Counted from the stretch's first letter, positions 50,663 through 60,137 are shown. The stretch: 64,000 nucleotides of DNA from Bacillus andreraoultii (GCF_001244735.1 NZ_LN868937.1:1981000-2044999), one strand, 5' to 3'. Notes: generated by a model not told the origin, from the letters alone. Made by a program: numbers and translations.

Positions 50663-52000
50663 TTAATACATTTTTAAGTATTGGTCTCTCTCCCAAGGAG
50701 TCACTTGAGACCGGAACATATCCCATTCAATTTCCTTCGCTTCAATAAAATTCGTTAAAATATGAGATCCTAAAGCTGATTTAATAACTTCATCTTCTTG
50801 TAACTTGCCTAACGCTGCTTGTAACGTTCCAGGAAGATCAATAATCCCCTCTGCTTCTCGCTCTTCTTTTGTCATAACATAAATATTACGATCAACGGGA
50901 TGAGGTGGCGTCATTTTTTGTTTAATTCCTTCAAGACCCGCTTTTAAAATAACTGCAAGTGCTAAATAAGGATTTGCTGCAGGGTCAACACTTCTTAATT
51001 CAATGCGTGTACTCTTTCCACGAGATGATGGAATTCGAACAAGCGGACTACGGTTTCGAGCTGACCAAGCAACATAAACAGGGGCTTCATAACCAGGAAC
51101 TAAACGTTTATAAGAATTTACAGTCGGATTTGTTACCGCTGTGAAGTTTGGTGCATGTTTAAGTACGCCGGTCATAAATTGATAAGCTATCTCACTTAGT
51201 TCTAATTTCCCTTTCGGATCATAAAAAGCATTTTCTTCACCTTTAAAAAGTGAGACATTGCAATGCATACCTGATCCATTAATTCCAAATATTGGCTTCG
51301 GCATGAATGTCGCATGTAATCCATGTTTCCTTGCAATTGTTTTAACAACAAGTTTAAATGTTTGTATTTCATCACATGCTGTAACGACATCTTCATATTT
51401 AAAATCAATTTCATGTTGTCCAGGAGCAACTTCATGATGGGAAGCTTCAATTTCAAAACCCATTTCCTCTAATTCAACAACAATATCTTTCCGACAATTT
51501 TCACCTAAATCTGTTGGTGCTAAATCGAAATAACCGCCATGGTCATTCAATTCCATTGTTGGTTCTCCATATTCATCCAATTTAAAAAGGAAAAATTCCG
51601 GTTCAGGGCCAAGGTTGAATTGAGTAAAACCTAGCTCTTTCATTTCTTCAACGATTCGTTTTAAATTATTACGTGGATCGCCAAGAAAAGGTGTACCATC
51701 CGCAGTATAAATATCACAAATAAGACGGGCTACTTTCCCGCGTCCAGCTGTCCAAGGAAAGACGACCCAAGTATTTAAATCGGGATATAAATACATATCA
51801 CTTTCTTCAATTCTAACAAACCCTTCAATCGACGAACCATCGAACATCATTTTATTATCTAACGCCTTTTCTAATTGACTCCGAGGAATTTCGACATTTT
51901 TTATAATTCCAAATATGTCTGTAAATTGTAAACGAATAAAATTAACGTTTTCCTCCTTCGCTAATCGCAAAATGTCTTCCTTACTATATTTCTTTCCCAT
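50663..52000 (-). CDS. glnA: Glutamine synthetase, type I
   Basis: Makes glutamine from glutamate, ammonia and ATP; central enzyme of nitrogen assimilation. 445 residues, the length of the dodecameric GSI-alpha form of Firmicutes. Markers: [30 protein letters not shown] (metal Glu), [47 protein letters not shown] (Glu/Arg substrate site) and [11 protein letters not shown]. There is no adenylylation-site NLY motif, so control is by feedback and GlnR/TnrA binding. It is the second gene of the glnRA operon, 48 bp behind glnR. Confidence 0.97.
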   Translation of the reverse strand: MGKKYSKEDILRLAKEENVNFIRLQFTDIFGIIKNVEIPRSQLEKALDNKMMFDGSSIEGFVRIEESDMYLYPDLNTWVVFPWTAGRGKVARLICDIYTADGTPFLGDPRNNLKRIVEEMKELGFTQFNLGPEPEFFLFKLDEYGEPTMELNDHGGYFDLAPTDLGENCRKDIVVELEEMGFEIEASHHEVAPGQHEIDFKYEDVVTACDEIQTFKLVVKTIARKHGLHATFMPKPIFGINGSGMHCNVSLFKGEENAFYDPKGKLELSEIAYQFMTGVLKHAPNFTAVTNPTVNSYKRLVPGYEAPVYVAWSARNRSPLVRIPSSRGKSTRIELRSVDPAANPYLALAVILKAGLEGIKQKMTPPHPVDRNIYVMTKEEREAEGIIDLPGTLQAALGKLQEDEVIKSALGSHILTNFIEAKEIEWDMFRSQVTPWERDQYLKMY

Positions 52001-52048
52001 TTGAAAGCCTCCATCATCTATATAAAATTATATTGCATAACAAATTAA

Positions 52049-52444
52049 TTAAAAAAAACGATATAAGTCACCTTGTCGTAAATGACCGTGTTTTAACCGT
52101 TGATTTGTTAGTAACTCATTTCTTAACATTTCTCTTAGTTCGTCTTCAGATATTTCTTCGTTTTTTTCTTTTTTCATTTCTTTGTTTTCGTATTCGACAT
52201 CGTTCATTGAAAAAATCTTCTTAATTCCTGCAATATTAATTCCTTGTTCAAGTAGATCTTTTATTTCAAGTAATTTGTCGATATCATTTAACGAAAATAG
52301 CCGCTGATTTCCTTTGGATCGTTGTGGAACAACTAGTTGATGCTCTTCATAGTATCTAATTTGTCTAGCGGATAGTTCTGTTAATTCCATAACGATACCA
52401 ATCGGAAATAAAGGAAGGGATTTGCGAATCTCTTTTTTACTCAA
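52049..52444 (-). CDS. glnR: MerR-family nitrogen repressor GlnR
   Basis: 131 residues. N-terminal MerR winged helix ([48 protein letters not shown], given in outline) and a C-terminal tail ending [13 protein letters not shown], the segment that binds feedback-inhibited glutamine synthetase. It represses the operon and other nitrogen genes when glutamine is plentiful. First gene of glnRA; a GlnR box lies in its promoter. Start after GGAGAG. Confidence 0.95.
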   Translation of the reverse strand: MSKKEIRKSLPLFPIGIVMELTELSARQIRYYEEHQLVVPQRSKGNQRLFSLNDIDKLLEIKDLLEQGINIAGIKKIFSMNDVEYENKEMKKEKNEEISEDELREMLRNELLTNQRLKHGHLRQGDLYRFF

Positions 52445-52476
52445 GAACTCCTCTCCTTTTTGTATGATTTGAACAT

Positions 52477-52527
52477 ATTATATTCCACGTTAACTAACCT
52501 GTCAATAAAATGTAAGAAAACATAACA
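52477..52527 (-). promoter_or_regulatory. glnRA promoter with GlnR/TnrA box
   Basis: Minus strand: TGTTATGTTTTCTTACA (52527-52511) is a perfect match to TGTNA-N7-TNACA. It is followed by consensus -35 TTGACA (52505-52500), a 17-bp spacer and consensus -10 TATAAT (52482-52477). The box sits just upstream of the -35, as in other Bacillus glnRA operons. Confidence 0.92.
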
Positions 52528-52538
52528 TGATTTTCATT

Positions 52539-52566
52539 AAAAAAAGGACAGTATCGATTACTGTCC
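52539..52566 (-). terminator. Terminator of the hflX-ynbB operon
   Basis: Minus strand GGACAGT-N7-ACTGTCC followed by TTTTTTTAATG, 12 bp behind the ynbB stop codon. Confidence 0.88.
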
Positions 52567-52578
52567 ATTATCTATAAA

Positions 52579-53847
52579 TTAAAAGGTTATTAATCCTTTT
52601 TTAATTAAACTGTCTAACGCAACGCAAATAGCAATCTTTACATGTTCATACGTTAATCCACCCTGAATATAGGCGATATATGGAGGTCGAATAGGTCCAT
52701 CAGCAGATAACTCAATACTAGCTCCTTGTATAAATGTACCCGCAGCCATAATGACTTCGTCTTCATAACCAGGCATATCACTTGGATATGGTGTGAATTT
52801 CGAGTTAACAGGAGATGCAAATTGAATCGCTTGACAGAAAGCAATCATCCGCTCTTTATCATCAAATTGAACAGATTGAATTAAATCAGTTCGTCTTGCA
52901 TCCCATGAAGGATTCGTATTGAGCCCAACTTGCTCTAACATTGCTGCAGTAAAAATTGCACCTTTTAAAGCCTGACCAACAACATGTGGTGCAAGGAAAA
53001 ATCCTTGATACATTTCTAACAAACTGTATAAGGATGCGCCTGCTTCTTGTCCTAATCCGGGAGCAGTTAGTCGATAGGCACATTGGTCAACCCATTTTTG
53101 CTTACCGACAATATAGCCACCTGTTTTTACAATTCCTGCTCCAGGATTTTTTATTAATGACCCAGCCATAAGGTCTGCCCCGACATGTGTTGGTTCCAAC
53201 TCTTCAACAAATTCCCCATAACAATTGTCAACAAAAACAATGACATCATTCTTCATTTCTTTAACAACCGAGATCATTTCTTTTATATCATCAATTGTAA
53301 AAGAAGGACGATTTGCATAACCTTTTGAACGTTGTATTCCAATCACTCTTGTGTTAGATTTGATCGCATTTTGTATCTTTGAAAAATCAGGTCTTCCTTC
53401 ATTCGTTAAATCAACATGTTGGTAACCAATTCCAAACTCTTTTAAATTCCCATTTCCAGAACCGCGAACACCTACAATTTCCTCTAACGTATCGTAAGGT
53501 TTTCCAGTAATATATAGTAACTCGTCTCCAGGTCTTAAAACACCGAATAAACACGTTGAAATCGCATGAGTACCTGATATAATTTGTGGTCTAACTAAAG
53601 CCGCTTCTGTTCCAAAATAATCAGCATATACTTTTTCTAACGTATCTCGACCAATATCATCGTAACCATACCCAGTTGAAGGGGTAAAATGGGAATCACT
53701 CACTTCATTTTTTTGAAAGCTTTGTAACACCCGAAATTGATTTCTTTCAACAATCGAATCGATCTCTTCATGAATTGTTTTTATCTTTTTTTCTACTTCT
53801 TGAATCATTGATTGTAAATAGTTATTATTAGTTATTTCTGTAATCAT
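52579..53847 (-). CDS. ynbB: PLP-dependent methionine gamma-lyase family protein YnbB
   Basis: 422-residue cystathionine-gamma-lyase-like PLP enzyme, often annotated as aluminium-resistance protein. RPQIISGTHAISTCLFGVLRPGDELLY contains the cofactor phosphate loop, VFVDNCYGEFVEE the Asp that holds the pyridine nitrogen, and SLIKNPGAGIVKTGGYIVG the Schiff-base lysine. Physiological substrate unknown. The gene sits between hflX and glnR as in B. subtilis. The ATG right behind the hflX stop codon is used, with GGAGATGGAG as ribosome binding site, indicating coupling. Confidence 0.92.
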   Translation of the reverse strand: MITEITNNNYLQSMIQEVEKKIKTIHEEIDSIVERNQFRVLQSFQKNEVSDSHFTPSTGYGYDDIGRDTLEKVYADYFGTEAALVRPQIISGTHAISTCLFGVLRPGDELLYITGKPYDTLEEIVGVRGSGNGNLKEFGIGYQHVDLTNEGRPDFSKIQNAIKSNTRVIGIQRSKGYANRPSFTIDDIKEMISVVKEMKNDVIVFVDNCYGEFVEELEPTHVGADLMAGSLIKNPGAGIVKTGGYIVGKQKWVDQCAYRLTAPGLGQEAGASLYSLLEMYQGFFLAPHVVGQALKGAIFTAAMLEQVGLNTNPSWDARRTDLIQSVQFDDKERMIAFCQAIQFASPVNSKFTPYPSDMPGYEDEVIMAAGTFIQGASIELSADGPIRPPYIAYIQGGLTYEHVKIAICVALDSLIKKGLITF

Positions 53848-53848
53848 T

Positions 53849-55114
53849 TCATTCTCCATCTCCATAAGACAATTTCTTTAATTCTCCATTTAAAGGATGA
53901 TATGTAAAAATATACCCCTTACAACTATATGTTTCGTCATCTTCTGAAAACTTTAATTCCCTTAGTATGGTTTCTTCTTTTAACCTCGCTAGAATCTTTC
54001 CTGCTGTTGACGGTAATTGTACTTCATAAGATTCCATTTCTTGCATCATGATTCCTTCGATTTTTCGTTTAATTTCTTCCCGATCATACTTATTAAAAGC
54101 ACTAATTTGTAATAACTCTTCTTTAGCTGTTGGTACGAAATTCGGATGAACTTCATCCTTTTTATTATATAAAATGAGTTGTGGTATTTTTTCTGCCTCT
54201 AAATGTTCAAGAATTTTGTTCACGGTTTGTTCGTGTTGAAAATAATTAGGGTTTGAAGAGTCGATGACATGAAGCAAAAGGTCAGCTTCAGCAACTTCTT
54301 CTAATGTCGAACGAAAAGCAGCAATGAGTGTTGTTGGTAAATCTTCAATAAATCCTACCGTGTCACTTAAAAGCACTGTATAACCACTAGGCAAAATCAT
54401 CTTCCTTGTTAATGGATCGAGCGTTGCAAACAATTTATTTTCCTCATAAGAATCTGCATTTGTTAAACGATTAAAAAGAGTCGATTTCCCTGCATTCGTA
54501 TAGCCAATAAGGGAAATTTGATATGTATTGTTCTGTTTTCTTCGCGCGCGATACCTTTTCCGATGTTCAACAATGATTGCTAATTGTTTCTTTATATCAT
54601 CGATTCGATTACGTATATGTCTACGGTCAGTTTCTAACTTTGTCTCACCAGGTCCACGAGTACCAATCCCACCTCCAAGTCGCGATAATTCTGTTCCTTG
54701 TCCGATAAGCCGTGGTAACAAATATTCTAATTGTGCAAGTTCTACTTGTAGCTTACCTTCACGAGATTTTGCTCGACCTGCAAATATATCAAGAATAAGT
54801 TGTGTCCGGTCAATAATCTTAATTTGTAATTGATTTGTCAAATTACGTAATTGGCTTGGAGTTAGCTCACTATTAAAAATGATAACTTCTGCTTCAAACT
54901 CTTCAATTAAATGGCGAAGTTCTTCCACTTTCCCTTTACCTATATATGTCGAAGTGTCTGGTTTATCTCGTTTTTGCGTAACCCGAAGAACAACTTCACC
55001 GTTCGCTGTATTTGTCAAGGATGCCAATTCATTCATCGAGTTTTCAAAACGAAAATCATCTTTATCTAACAACTGACACCCAACGATAATGACCTTTTCT
55101 TTACTGTTTCCCAT
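53849..55114 (-). CDS. hflX: Ribosome-associated GTPase HflX
   Basis: 421 residues. N-terminal HflX domain ([28 protein letters not shown]), glycine-rich [24 protein letters not shown] and [18 protein letters not shown], then the GTPase domain with G1 [13 protein letters not shown]3 DTVGFI, G4 NKKD. HflX splits stalled or stress-inactivated 70S ribosomes. The ATG ([12 protein letters not shown]) after AAAGGTGAGC is used; the frame is open 15 codons further. First gene of an operon with ynbB. Confidence 0.93.
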   Translation of the reverse strand: MGNSKEKVIIVGCQLLDKDDFRFENSMNELASLTNTANGEVVLRVTQKRDKPDTSTYIGKGKVEELRHLIEEFEAEVIIFNSELTPSQLRNLTNQLQIKIIDRTQLILDIFAGRAKSREGKLQVELAQLEYLLPRLIGQGTELSRLGGGIGTRGPGETKLETDRRHIRNRIDDIKKQLAIIVEHRKRYRARRKQNNTYQISLIGYTNAGKSTLFNRLTNADSYEENKLFATLDPLTRKMILPSGYTVLLSDTVGFIEDLPTTLIAAFRSTLEEVAEADLLLHVIDSSNPNYFQHEQTVNKILEHLEAEKIPQLILYNKKDEVHPNFVPTAKEELLQISAFNKYDREEIKRKIEGIMMQEMESYEVQLPSTAGKILARLKEETILRELKFSEDDETYSCKGYIFTYHPLNGELKKLSYGDGE

Positions 55115-55199
55115 ATGCTCACCTTTACTTTTCATATTCATTCGTGTAACAGGTAACAACTATTATCTTTACATAAATTGTCCAAGACTGCAAATGAAT

Positions 55200-55352
55200 T
55201 AAAGAAAACGAAAGTGCTCGAGCCTTATGCGAAATGAGAGCTGTCGTTCGCTAAAAAATTTTTTAGGCAGCGAGGTCATGCTTCAATGCTTATGCGTATA
55301 GCAAAGTAGGAATTGGAAGATTTATACTTTCCTATTAGCTAAAAAGGCCTGA
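55200..55352 (-). repeat. Dispersed intergenic repeat, copy G (diverged)
   Basis: Minus strand: TTAGCTAATAGGAAAGTATA, AATTCCTAC, TATACGCATAAGC, TTTTTTAGCGAACGACAGC, CATTTCGCATAAGGCTCG and TTTCGTTTTCTTTA. It fills half of the space between spoVK and hflX. The remaining 100 bp to the spoVK stop codon show a short hairpin (AAAAAGAGG/CCTTATAAAAAG region) that may end spoVK transcription. Confidence 0.6.
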
Positions 55353-55454
55353 TTCTTAGCATCGATTGAAATTACTAAAAATCAGCCATCATTTTAATGA
55401 ATTATTTAATTTTGTATCGTAATATAAACATCCCCTTATAAAAAGAGGAACCAT

Positions 55455-56399
55455 TTAATGTTCATGAGGGAACGTTAAATCTTGACTCCGTATAGTTAGT
55501 AATTCATGATGATCAAATTGATTATTCACTAATAATCTCATTGCTTGTGTGCGAATTGATTTTTCAATAATGTTTCTCACATATCGACCATTAGAGAAAC
55601 GATTTTTTATGAACGAAGATCTTGCAAATAGTAAATGATCCCGTAACTTTCTTTCGGCATCATCACTGAATACATATTCTTTATCTCTCATCATCATTTT
55701 ACCAATCTCCATTAACTGATCAACAGAGTAATCAGGAAATTCAATAATTATTGGAAAACGAGACTCCAATCCGGGATTCAACGCAAGAAACTGATCCATT
55801 TCTCGGGAGTATCCTGCAAGTATTAATACAAATTCATGTTGTTTATCTTCCATATGTTTTACGAGTGTGTCAATCGCTTCTTTGCCGAAATCCTTTTCCC
55901 CTCCACGACCTAATGAATAGGCCTCGTCAATAAAGAGAATGCCACCTAATGCCTTTTTTATTAAATCTCGGGTTTTTTGAGCAGTATGACCAATATATTC
56001 ACCGACTAAGTCTGCCCGTTCACATTCAATTAAATGGCCTTTTGACAGGACACCTACTTTTTGAAACAGTTTTCCAATCAACCGTGCAACCGTTGTTTTA
56101 CCGGTACCTGGATTTCCTTTAAACATCATATGCAGTACTTGTTTCCCAGCTTTCAGTCCACTTTCTTCCCGCTTTTTATTGACAATAATCCATGCATATA
56201 TTTCTTTAATAACACTCTTCACATCATCGAGACCAACAAGGCTACTCAACTCATCCTCAATTTCTTTTAATATTTCATGCTCTTCTGTCCGTTCTTTCTT
56301 TATAAAACCTTTTGGTTCATGAATTGGTTCAACTCTCGTTTTGCGATTTAAAGTAATACTAATTTGACCTTTATTCTTTATTCGAATCGGTTGATCCAA
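55455..56399 (-). CDS. spoVK: Stage V sporulation AAA ATPase SpoVK
   Basis: 314 residues, CbbX-like AAA+ protein needed for spore maturation in the mother cell. Walker A MFKGNPGTGKTTVARLIGKLF, ERADLVGEYIGHTAQKTRDLI, Walker B GGILFIDEAYSLGRGGEKDFG, arginine finger region NPGLESRFP and C-terminal RFSNGRYVRNIIEKSIRTQAMRLL agree closely with B. subtilis SpoVK. A TTG start after AGAGGTGAACACA gives the usual length; the frame is open 29 codons further. The sequence about 50 bp upstream (CATATACTG, with CACC 15 bp before) vaguely resembles a mother-cell sigma promoter, not firmly. Confidence 0.92.
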   Translation of the reverse strand: MDQPIRIKNKGQISITLNRKTRVEPIHEPKGFIKKERTEEHEILKEIEDELSSLVGLDDVKSVIKEIYAWIIVNKKREESGLKAGKQVLHMMFKGNPGTGKTTVARLIGKLFQKVGVLSKGHLIECERADLVGEYIGHTAQKTRDLIKKALGGILFIDEAYSLGRGGEKDFGKEAIDTLVKHMEDKQHEFVLILAGYSREMDQFLALNPGLESRFPIIIEFPDYSVDQLMEIGKMMMRDKEYVFSDDAERKLRDHLLFARSSFIKNRFSNGRYVRNIIEKSIRTQAMRLLVNNQFDHHELLTIRSQDLTFPHEH

Positions 56400-56486
56400 T
56401 GTGTTCACCTCTCTTTTTCGTAACAACAGTATATGCCTAGGTGAAAAAAAGGTGACATTCGCCCATGAACAAATCTTTTGAATCAA

Positions 56487-56742
56487 TTATTTTCCATATA
56501 TTCTGACATAAATTTTGTGTATTCGACAATCACCAGAGTTTGGTTGTCAAATTATGCGCTTTCCCAAGAAATAGTACGACTAAGAGGCTTACACGCTTAT
56601 TTTCCACTCGAAATTTTTAATTAACACCTTTAACTATATTTATTCATGATTAGAACAAGTCATGACCATATTTTACATGTACAAGGATAAAGTTGTTTTC
56701 TCCAGTAATAAATATCGGTAATAAAGTCGCAAACAATAATGA
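56487..56742. other. Gap between hfq and spoVK
   Basis: About 300 bp, AT-rich. Apart from the hfq terminator at its left end and the spoVK promoter region at its right end I see no gene, RNA or repeat. Confidence 0.5.
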
Positions 56743-56776
56743 AAAAGGTGTAGTTATGTTAAACTACACCTTTTAA
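56743..56776 (-). terminator. Terminator of miaA-hfq
   Basis: AAAAGGTGTAGTT-N5-AACTACACCTTTT, a 13-bp perfect stem with T-runs on both strands, 34 bp behind the hfq stop codon. Confidence 0.9.
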
Positions 56777-56809
56777 ATATCCTATTCAACTGTTATTCAT
56801 ACATAAAAA

Positions 56810-57034
56810 TTATTCAAAATCAATCTGTATATTTCTAGAAGGAGAGAATGTAGAAATTGCATGTTTAAACACTAATTGTTGTTTTCCATCCGTTTCAAAG
56901 AGTACGGTGAAATTATCGAATCCACGAACTAATCCACGAATTTGAAACCCGTTTGTTAAATAGACAGTTACTAAAATATTTTCTTTACGTAATTGGTTCA
57001 AAAATTGGTCTTGAATATTAATTGGTTGTTTCAT
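56810..57034 (-). CDS. hfq: RNA chaperone Hfq
   Basis: 74-residue Sm-like protein that forms a hexamer and binds small RNAs. Sm1 [29 protein letters not shown] and Sm2 [15 protein letters not shown] are both present; the conserved Gln of the proximal site lies in [12 protein letters not shown]. Firmicute length without the long C-tail. Follows miaA by 29 bp with GAGGAGG in front, the usual miaA-hfq operon. Confidence 0.97.
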   Translation of the reverse strand: MKQPINIQDQFLNQLRKENILVTVYLTNGFQIRGLVRGFDNFTVLFETDGKQQLVFKHAISTFSPSRNIQIDFE

Positions 57035-57063
57035 TTTTTGTCCTCCTCATTTATCTCCATATT

Positions 57064-58017
57064 TTATGTATTCGCCTTAAAATTTAGCATTCCTGCAACA
57101 TAGCGAGAAATTTTTTGTAAATTTTTTTCATAATCAAGTGGATCTGTCATATCAAACCACTCAACTGGCATTTTATTACGGAACCATGTTAGTTGCCTTT
57201 TCGCAAAATGACGTGTGTTTTGTTTCAAAGTAGTTATCGCATCTTCAAAGGAAACTTCCCCGTCGAAAGCAGTAAATAGTTCTTTATAACCAATTGCTTG
57301 TGTTGCTTGAGCATGTTTCAATCCTTGATCATATAGTTTTTTTACCTCATCAATTAAACCAAGTTGAACCATTTGGTTTACTCGTTCATTTATGCGATGA
57401 TATAGTTTTTCACGTTCCATTGTTAAACCAACAAGTGCAACATCATATAATAACGTTTTCTGTTGTTTTGCTTTGAACTCGGTCATCGTTATACCAGTAG
57501 ATAAATATATTTCTAATGCCCGAATAACTCTACGCACATTATTCGGATGTATTTGTTCAGCTGCCTGTGGATCAACTTGTTTTAACTGTTCATATAAAAT
57601 TTCTATCCCTTCGAGTTTTGATCTTTCTTCTAGCTGAACTCTGATTTTTTCGTCTTTTCCACTATTAGAAAATTGATAATCATAAATAACCGATTGAATA
57701 TAAAGACCGGTTCCTCCAACAATAATTGGCAAGCGGTTTCTATTGGAGATATCGGTAATTTTTTTTCGAACTAATTGTTGAAATTCATATACTGAAAATG
57801 ATTCTTTCGGATCTTTAATATCAATTAAATGGTGTGGGATACCAGCCATTTCTTCTTTCGTAATTTTAGCTGTCCCGATATCCATTCCTCTGTATATTTG
57901 CATTGAGTCCCCACTAATAATTTCTCCATTAAATTTTTTAGCTAAGTCAAGACTCAATTTTGTTTTTCCAACAGCGGTAGGACCGATAATACAAAGTAAT
58001 TTCTCCTTTTCCTCCAA
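57064..58017 (-). CDS. miaA: tRNA dimethylallyltransferase MiaA
   Basis: 317 residues. Transfers the dimethylallyl group to N6 of A37 in tRNAs reading codons that begin with U. P-loop CIIGPTAVGKTKLSLDLA, substrate site GDSMQIYRGMDIGTAKI, catalytic Asp/Thr region GGTGLYIQSVIYDYQF and RRVIRALEIYLSTGI, C-terminal RHFAKRQLTWFRN. First gene of the miaA-hfq operon. In B. subtilis this is also the edge next to which foreign DNA lies between miaA and mutL. Confidence 0.96.
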   Translation of the reverse strand: MEEKEKLLCIIGPTAVGKTKLSLDLAKKFNGEIISGDSMQIYRGMDIGTAKITKEEMAGIPHHLIDIKDPKESFSVYEFQQLVRKKITDISNRNRLPIIVGGTGLYIQSVIYDYQFSNSGKDEKIRVQLEERSKLEGIEILYEQLKQVDPQAAEQIHPNNVRRVIRALEIYLSTGITMTEFKAKQQKTLLYDVALVGLTMEREKLYHRINERVNQMVQLGLIDEVKKLYDQGLKHAQATQAIGYKELFTAFDGEVSFEDAITTLKQNTRHFAKRQLTWFRNKMPVEWFDMTDPLDYEKNLQKISRYVAGMLNFKANT

Positions 58018-58179
58018 AAAGCTTCACTACTTTCAAAACTTGAATTTAATTTTCTATCTAATTTCAGTTTAACATAACTAAAATAATAAGTTAAACATCA
58101 AAACATTATCCCCATATTTTTTAATCTTAAACATGAAAAATGTCGATTTGTGTAGAAATGTAGTATTGCGTTTTAAATA

Positions 58180-58217
58180 AAAAAATAGGTAGGATTAATA
58201 ACAACTTGCCCTACCTT
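58180..58217 (-). terminator. Terminator at the left edge of the phage-like remnant
   Basis: Minus strand AGGTAGGGC…CCTACCT followed by ATTTTTTTATTT. It would stop leftward transcripts starting in the operator region; the stop codon of the small leftward frame lies in its loop. Confidence 0.75.
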
Positions 58218-58317
58218 TATCCCTTACATGACCGTTTAATTGTTGATGTTCGATAATATTCGCCATTTTTCTTTGGAATGCCTTAATACCATTCGGATAT
58301 ATCGCGCCAAACTCCAT
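58195..58317 (-). CDS. Small leftward reading frame in the phage-like remnant
   Basis: 40 codons: MEFGAIYPNGIKAFQRKM, ANIIEHQQLNGHVRDKGRA, SCY. It is divergent from the XRE repressor gene, begins 28 bp from the outermost operator, and ends in an intrinsic terminator. AAGAAAGGGG directly precedes the ATG, with unusually short spacing. No family recognised. It may be the counter-gene of a lysogeny-type switch or a remnant of a longer gene; existence as a protein is uncertain. Confidence 0.35.
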   Translation of the reverse strand: MEFGAIYPNGIKAFQRKMANIIEHQQLNGHVRDKGRASCY

Positions 58318-58344
58318 CCCCTTTCTTATCTCCCATCATTAAGT

Positions 58345-58451
58345 GTTCTTAGTTTATAAGAAACTTCTCATTACATAGATGTTCTTAATTTCCAAGAATC
58401 AAACAGTTATTTCTAAGTTTTTAAGAAAAACATTCCTATCTTTTAAGAATG
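58345..58451. promoter_or_regulatory. Array of repressor operators (TTCTTA…AAGAA)
   Basis: Four inverted repeats of about 20 bp: GTTCTTA-N6-TAAGAAC-like at 58345-58364, GTTCTT…AAGAATC at 58381-58400, TTTCTAA-N5-TTAAGAAA at 58410-58428 and CATTCCT…AAGAATG at 58431-58451. A fifth half-like site follows at 58461-58482. They fill the gap between the XRE gene and the small leftward frame, the arrangement of a phage or ICE repressor control region. Confidence 0.75.
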
Positions 58452-58498
58452 TGTTACTTTATTCTTAAATAATTCTTATAGAAATATGGTGAAGACAA

Positions 58499-58930
58499 AT
58501 GTCTACTTTGGGGGAACGATTAAAGTTAGCTCGAGAAAGAACTGGATTAAAGCAGACTCAGGTTAAAGAAAGAACAAATATAAATAATAAAACTTTAAGT
58601 GGATATGAAAATAATGTCAGTGAACCGGATTCTGCTACATTGGCCGTTCTTGCTGAACTTTATGGAGTATCCTATAAATGGTTGATAACCGGAGATGGTT
58701 CTATGATAGAAACATCCAACACTTCAAGCGATAAAGATGAAAAAGATATAGCCAAACGAATGGAAAAGATAAAAAATGACTTGTCAGCAGATGGAGGACT
58801 AAGTTTCTTTGGCGAACCTCTTTCAGATGAAGCTAAAGAGTCATTGTTAGAAGCTATGGAATATGCTGTAAAACAAGCTCAAAGAATTAATAAAAAGTAC
58901 ATTCCTAAAAAATATAAAGATAACGACTAG
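58499..58930 (+). CDS. XRE family transcriptional repressor (phage/ICE type)
   Basis: 143 residues. N-terminal HTH_XRE domain (LGERLKLARERTGLKQTQVKERTNINNKTLSGYENNVSEPD, in outline, about 4-60), the YKWLITGDG linker typical of phage repressors, and a C-terminal region. The disrupted immA-like gene follows directly, so this is the repressor half of an ImmR/ImmA-type pair, in which the protease inactivates the repressor. With the protease broken, the repressor would be permanently active. Start after GGTGAAGAC. Operators lie directly upstream. Confidence 0.85.
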   Translation: MSTLGERLKLARERTGLKQTQVKERTNINNKTLSGYENNVSEPDSATLAVLAELYGVSYKWLITGDGSMIETSNTSSDKDEKDIAKRMEKIKNDLSADGGLSFFGEPLSDEAKESLLEAMEYAVKQAQRINKKYIPKKYKDND

Positions 58931-58948
58931 GATTGTGAGGCGTTTTAA

Positions 58949-59275
58949 TTGAACTGGATTGAAAACAAAGTAAGAAAGCTAACAGAAAAGTATAAAACAA
59001 ATTACCCTTTTAAGGATTTCAGACTTTATAAAAATTCATGTTGTTTACTGGAATTTGGATGAAGAAATTTGAGGGTTTTTAATTACGAGAAAAGAAATCG
59101 CTTTATTTTTATAAACGATAATCTGTGTATTGAGCAACAAAAGTTTGAATGTTCTCGCGAGTTGGGACATACTGCGCTTCACACAAAGTTCAATAATAAA
59201 AAAGAATACGCTCACGCTTGATAAAGTTGAACGTGAAGCGAATAAATTCGCTACCAATCTACTTCTTTTTTGATA
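58949..59275 (+). pseudogene. Broken ImmA/IrrE-type metallopeptidase gene
   Basis: Starts with TTG after GAGGCG, 18 bp behind the repressor gene: NWIENKVRKLTEKYKTNYPF, then a stop after CCLLEFG. A shifted frame continues RVFNYEKRNRFIFINDNL, CIEQQKFECSRELGHTALHT, and after another disruption VEREANKFATNLLLF. The zinc motif appears as ELGHTALH where HExxH is expected (the first His is Arg), and the EAN.FA motif is present. At least two frame or stop defects make it non-functional. Confidence 0.78.
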
Positions 59276-59415
59276 AAAATATGTAAAATGATGAAACTAG
59301 TTTTGAATTATTAAAAGAATAAGGGATACCTTATAAGATGGAAAAATTTTTGCGGTAATTATAGGTGATTTTACCTGATTACATAGAATCATATTTATAG
59401 AGGGGAGTCTAAAAA

Positions 59416-60072
59416 GTGACGAAGAAAGAAAAAGTGACAAAACCATTCTTTAAAAAATGGTGGTTTTGGGGAATTGTTATAATTATTATTGCCGCTGCTG
59501 TTGGAGGCGGAGAAGATGAGAAACAAACAGTAAGTAATAATAATGATGCAACCACAAGTAAAGTAAGCGATAATCAATCCGTAGAAAAAGAGAAACCAAA
59601 AAAAGAAGATGATGTTCCAAGCGAATATAAAAATGCTTTAAAAAAGGCTGAATCATACGCAAAAACTATGTACATGTCCAAAAGCGCTATTTATGAACAA
59701 TTAACTTCAGAACATGGCGAAAAGTTTTCTACAGAAGCAGCCGAGTATGCAATGAGTGAACTCGAATTTGATTGGAAAGAAAGTGCATTGAAAAAGGCTA
59801 AATCCTATTCAGATACCATGTACATGTCAAAACAAGGAATCTATGAACAACTTATTTCTAAACAAGGTGAAAAGTTTACTGAAGATGAGGCAAAATATGC
59901 AATTGATAATTTGAAAGCTGATTTTAAGAAAAATGCATTAGAGAAAGCAAAAAGTTATCAGGAAACAATGAGTATGTCACCAGATGCTATAAGAGACCAA
60001 TTGACTTCTGAACACGGAGAACAATTCACTCAAGAAGAAGCTGATTATGCAATCGAGAATTTAGATAAATAA
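59416..60072 (+). CDS. Ltp-type superinfection-exclusion-like protein with three repeats
   Basis: 218 residues: basic start, one membrane helix (WWFWGIVIIIIAAAVGGG, 18-35), charged linker (36-75), then three copies of a 47-48 residue Ltp repeat (A..KA.SY..TM.MS...I..QL.S..GE.F...EA.YA...L), beginning near 76, 124 and 172. Repeats of this family occur in phage TP-J34 Ltp, which blocks DNA entry of other phages, and in many host-surface lipoproteins. Here no lipobox cysteine exists, so it would be anchored by the helix. GTG start after GGGGAG. Its place beside a phage-type repressor supports an exclusion role, which is inferred. Confidence 0.8.
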   Translation: MTKKEKVTKPFFKKWWFWGIVIIIIAAAVGGGEDEKQTVSNNNDATTSKVSDNQSVEKEKPKKEDDVPSEYKNALKKAESYAKTMYMSKSAIYEQLTSEHGEKFSTEAAEYAMSELEFDWKESALKKAKSYSDTMYMSKQGIYEQLISKQGEKFTEDEAKYAIDNLKADFKKNALEKAKSYQETMSMSPDAIRDQLTSEHGEQFTQEEADYAIENLDK

Positions 60073-60094
60073 TAGTCAAAGTTATGTATACGAT

Positions 60095-60120
60095 AAAGCC
60101 CTTTTATTTGGGCTTTTTAT
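60095..60120 (+). terminator. Terminator of the Ltp-type gene
   Basis: AAAGCCC-N8-GGGCTTT followed by TTATTT, 22 bp behind the stop codon. Confidence 0.85.
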
Positions 60121-60137
60121 TTAAATCAATAACAGAA

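Noticed and set aside
54528-54833. Plus-strand frame of 101 codons inside hflX
   Set aside because: It is a shadow of the hflX coding sequence with low-complexity Ser/Arg composition and no ribosome binding site. Similar shadows within other genes were ignored.
59045-59257. Minus-strand frame of 70 codons
   Set aside because: It is antisense to the broken immA-like gene, lacks a ribosome binding site and matches nothing recognised.
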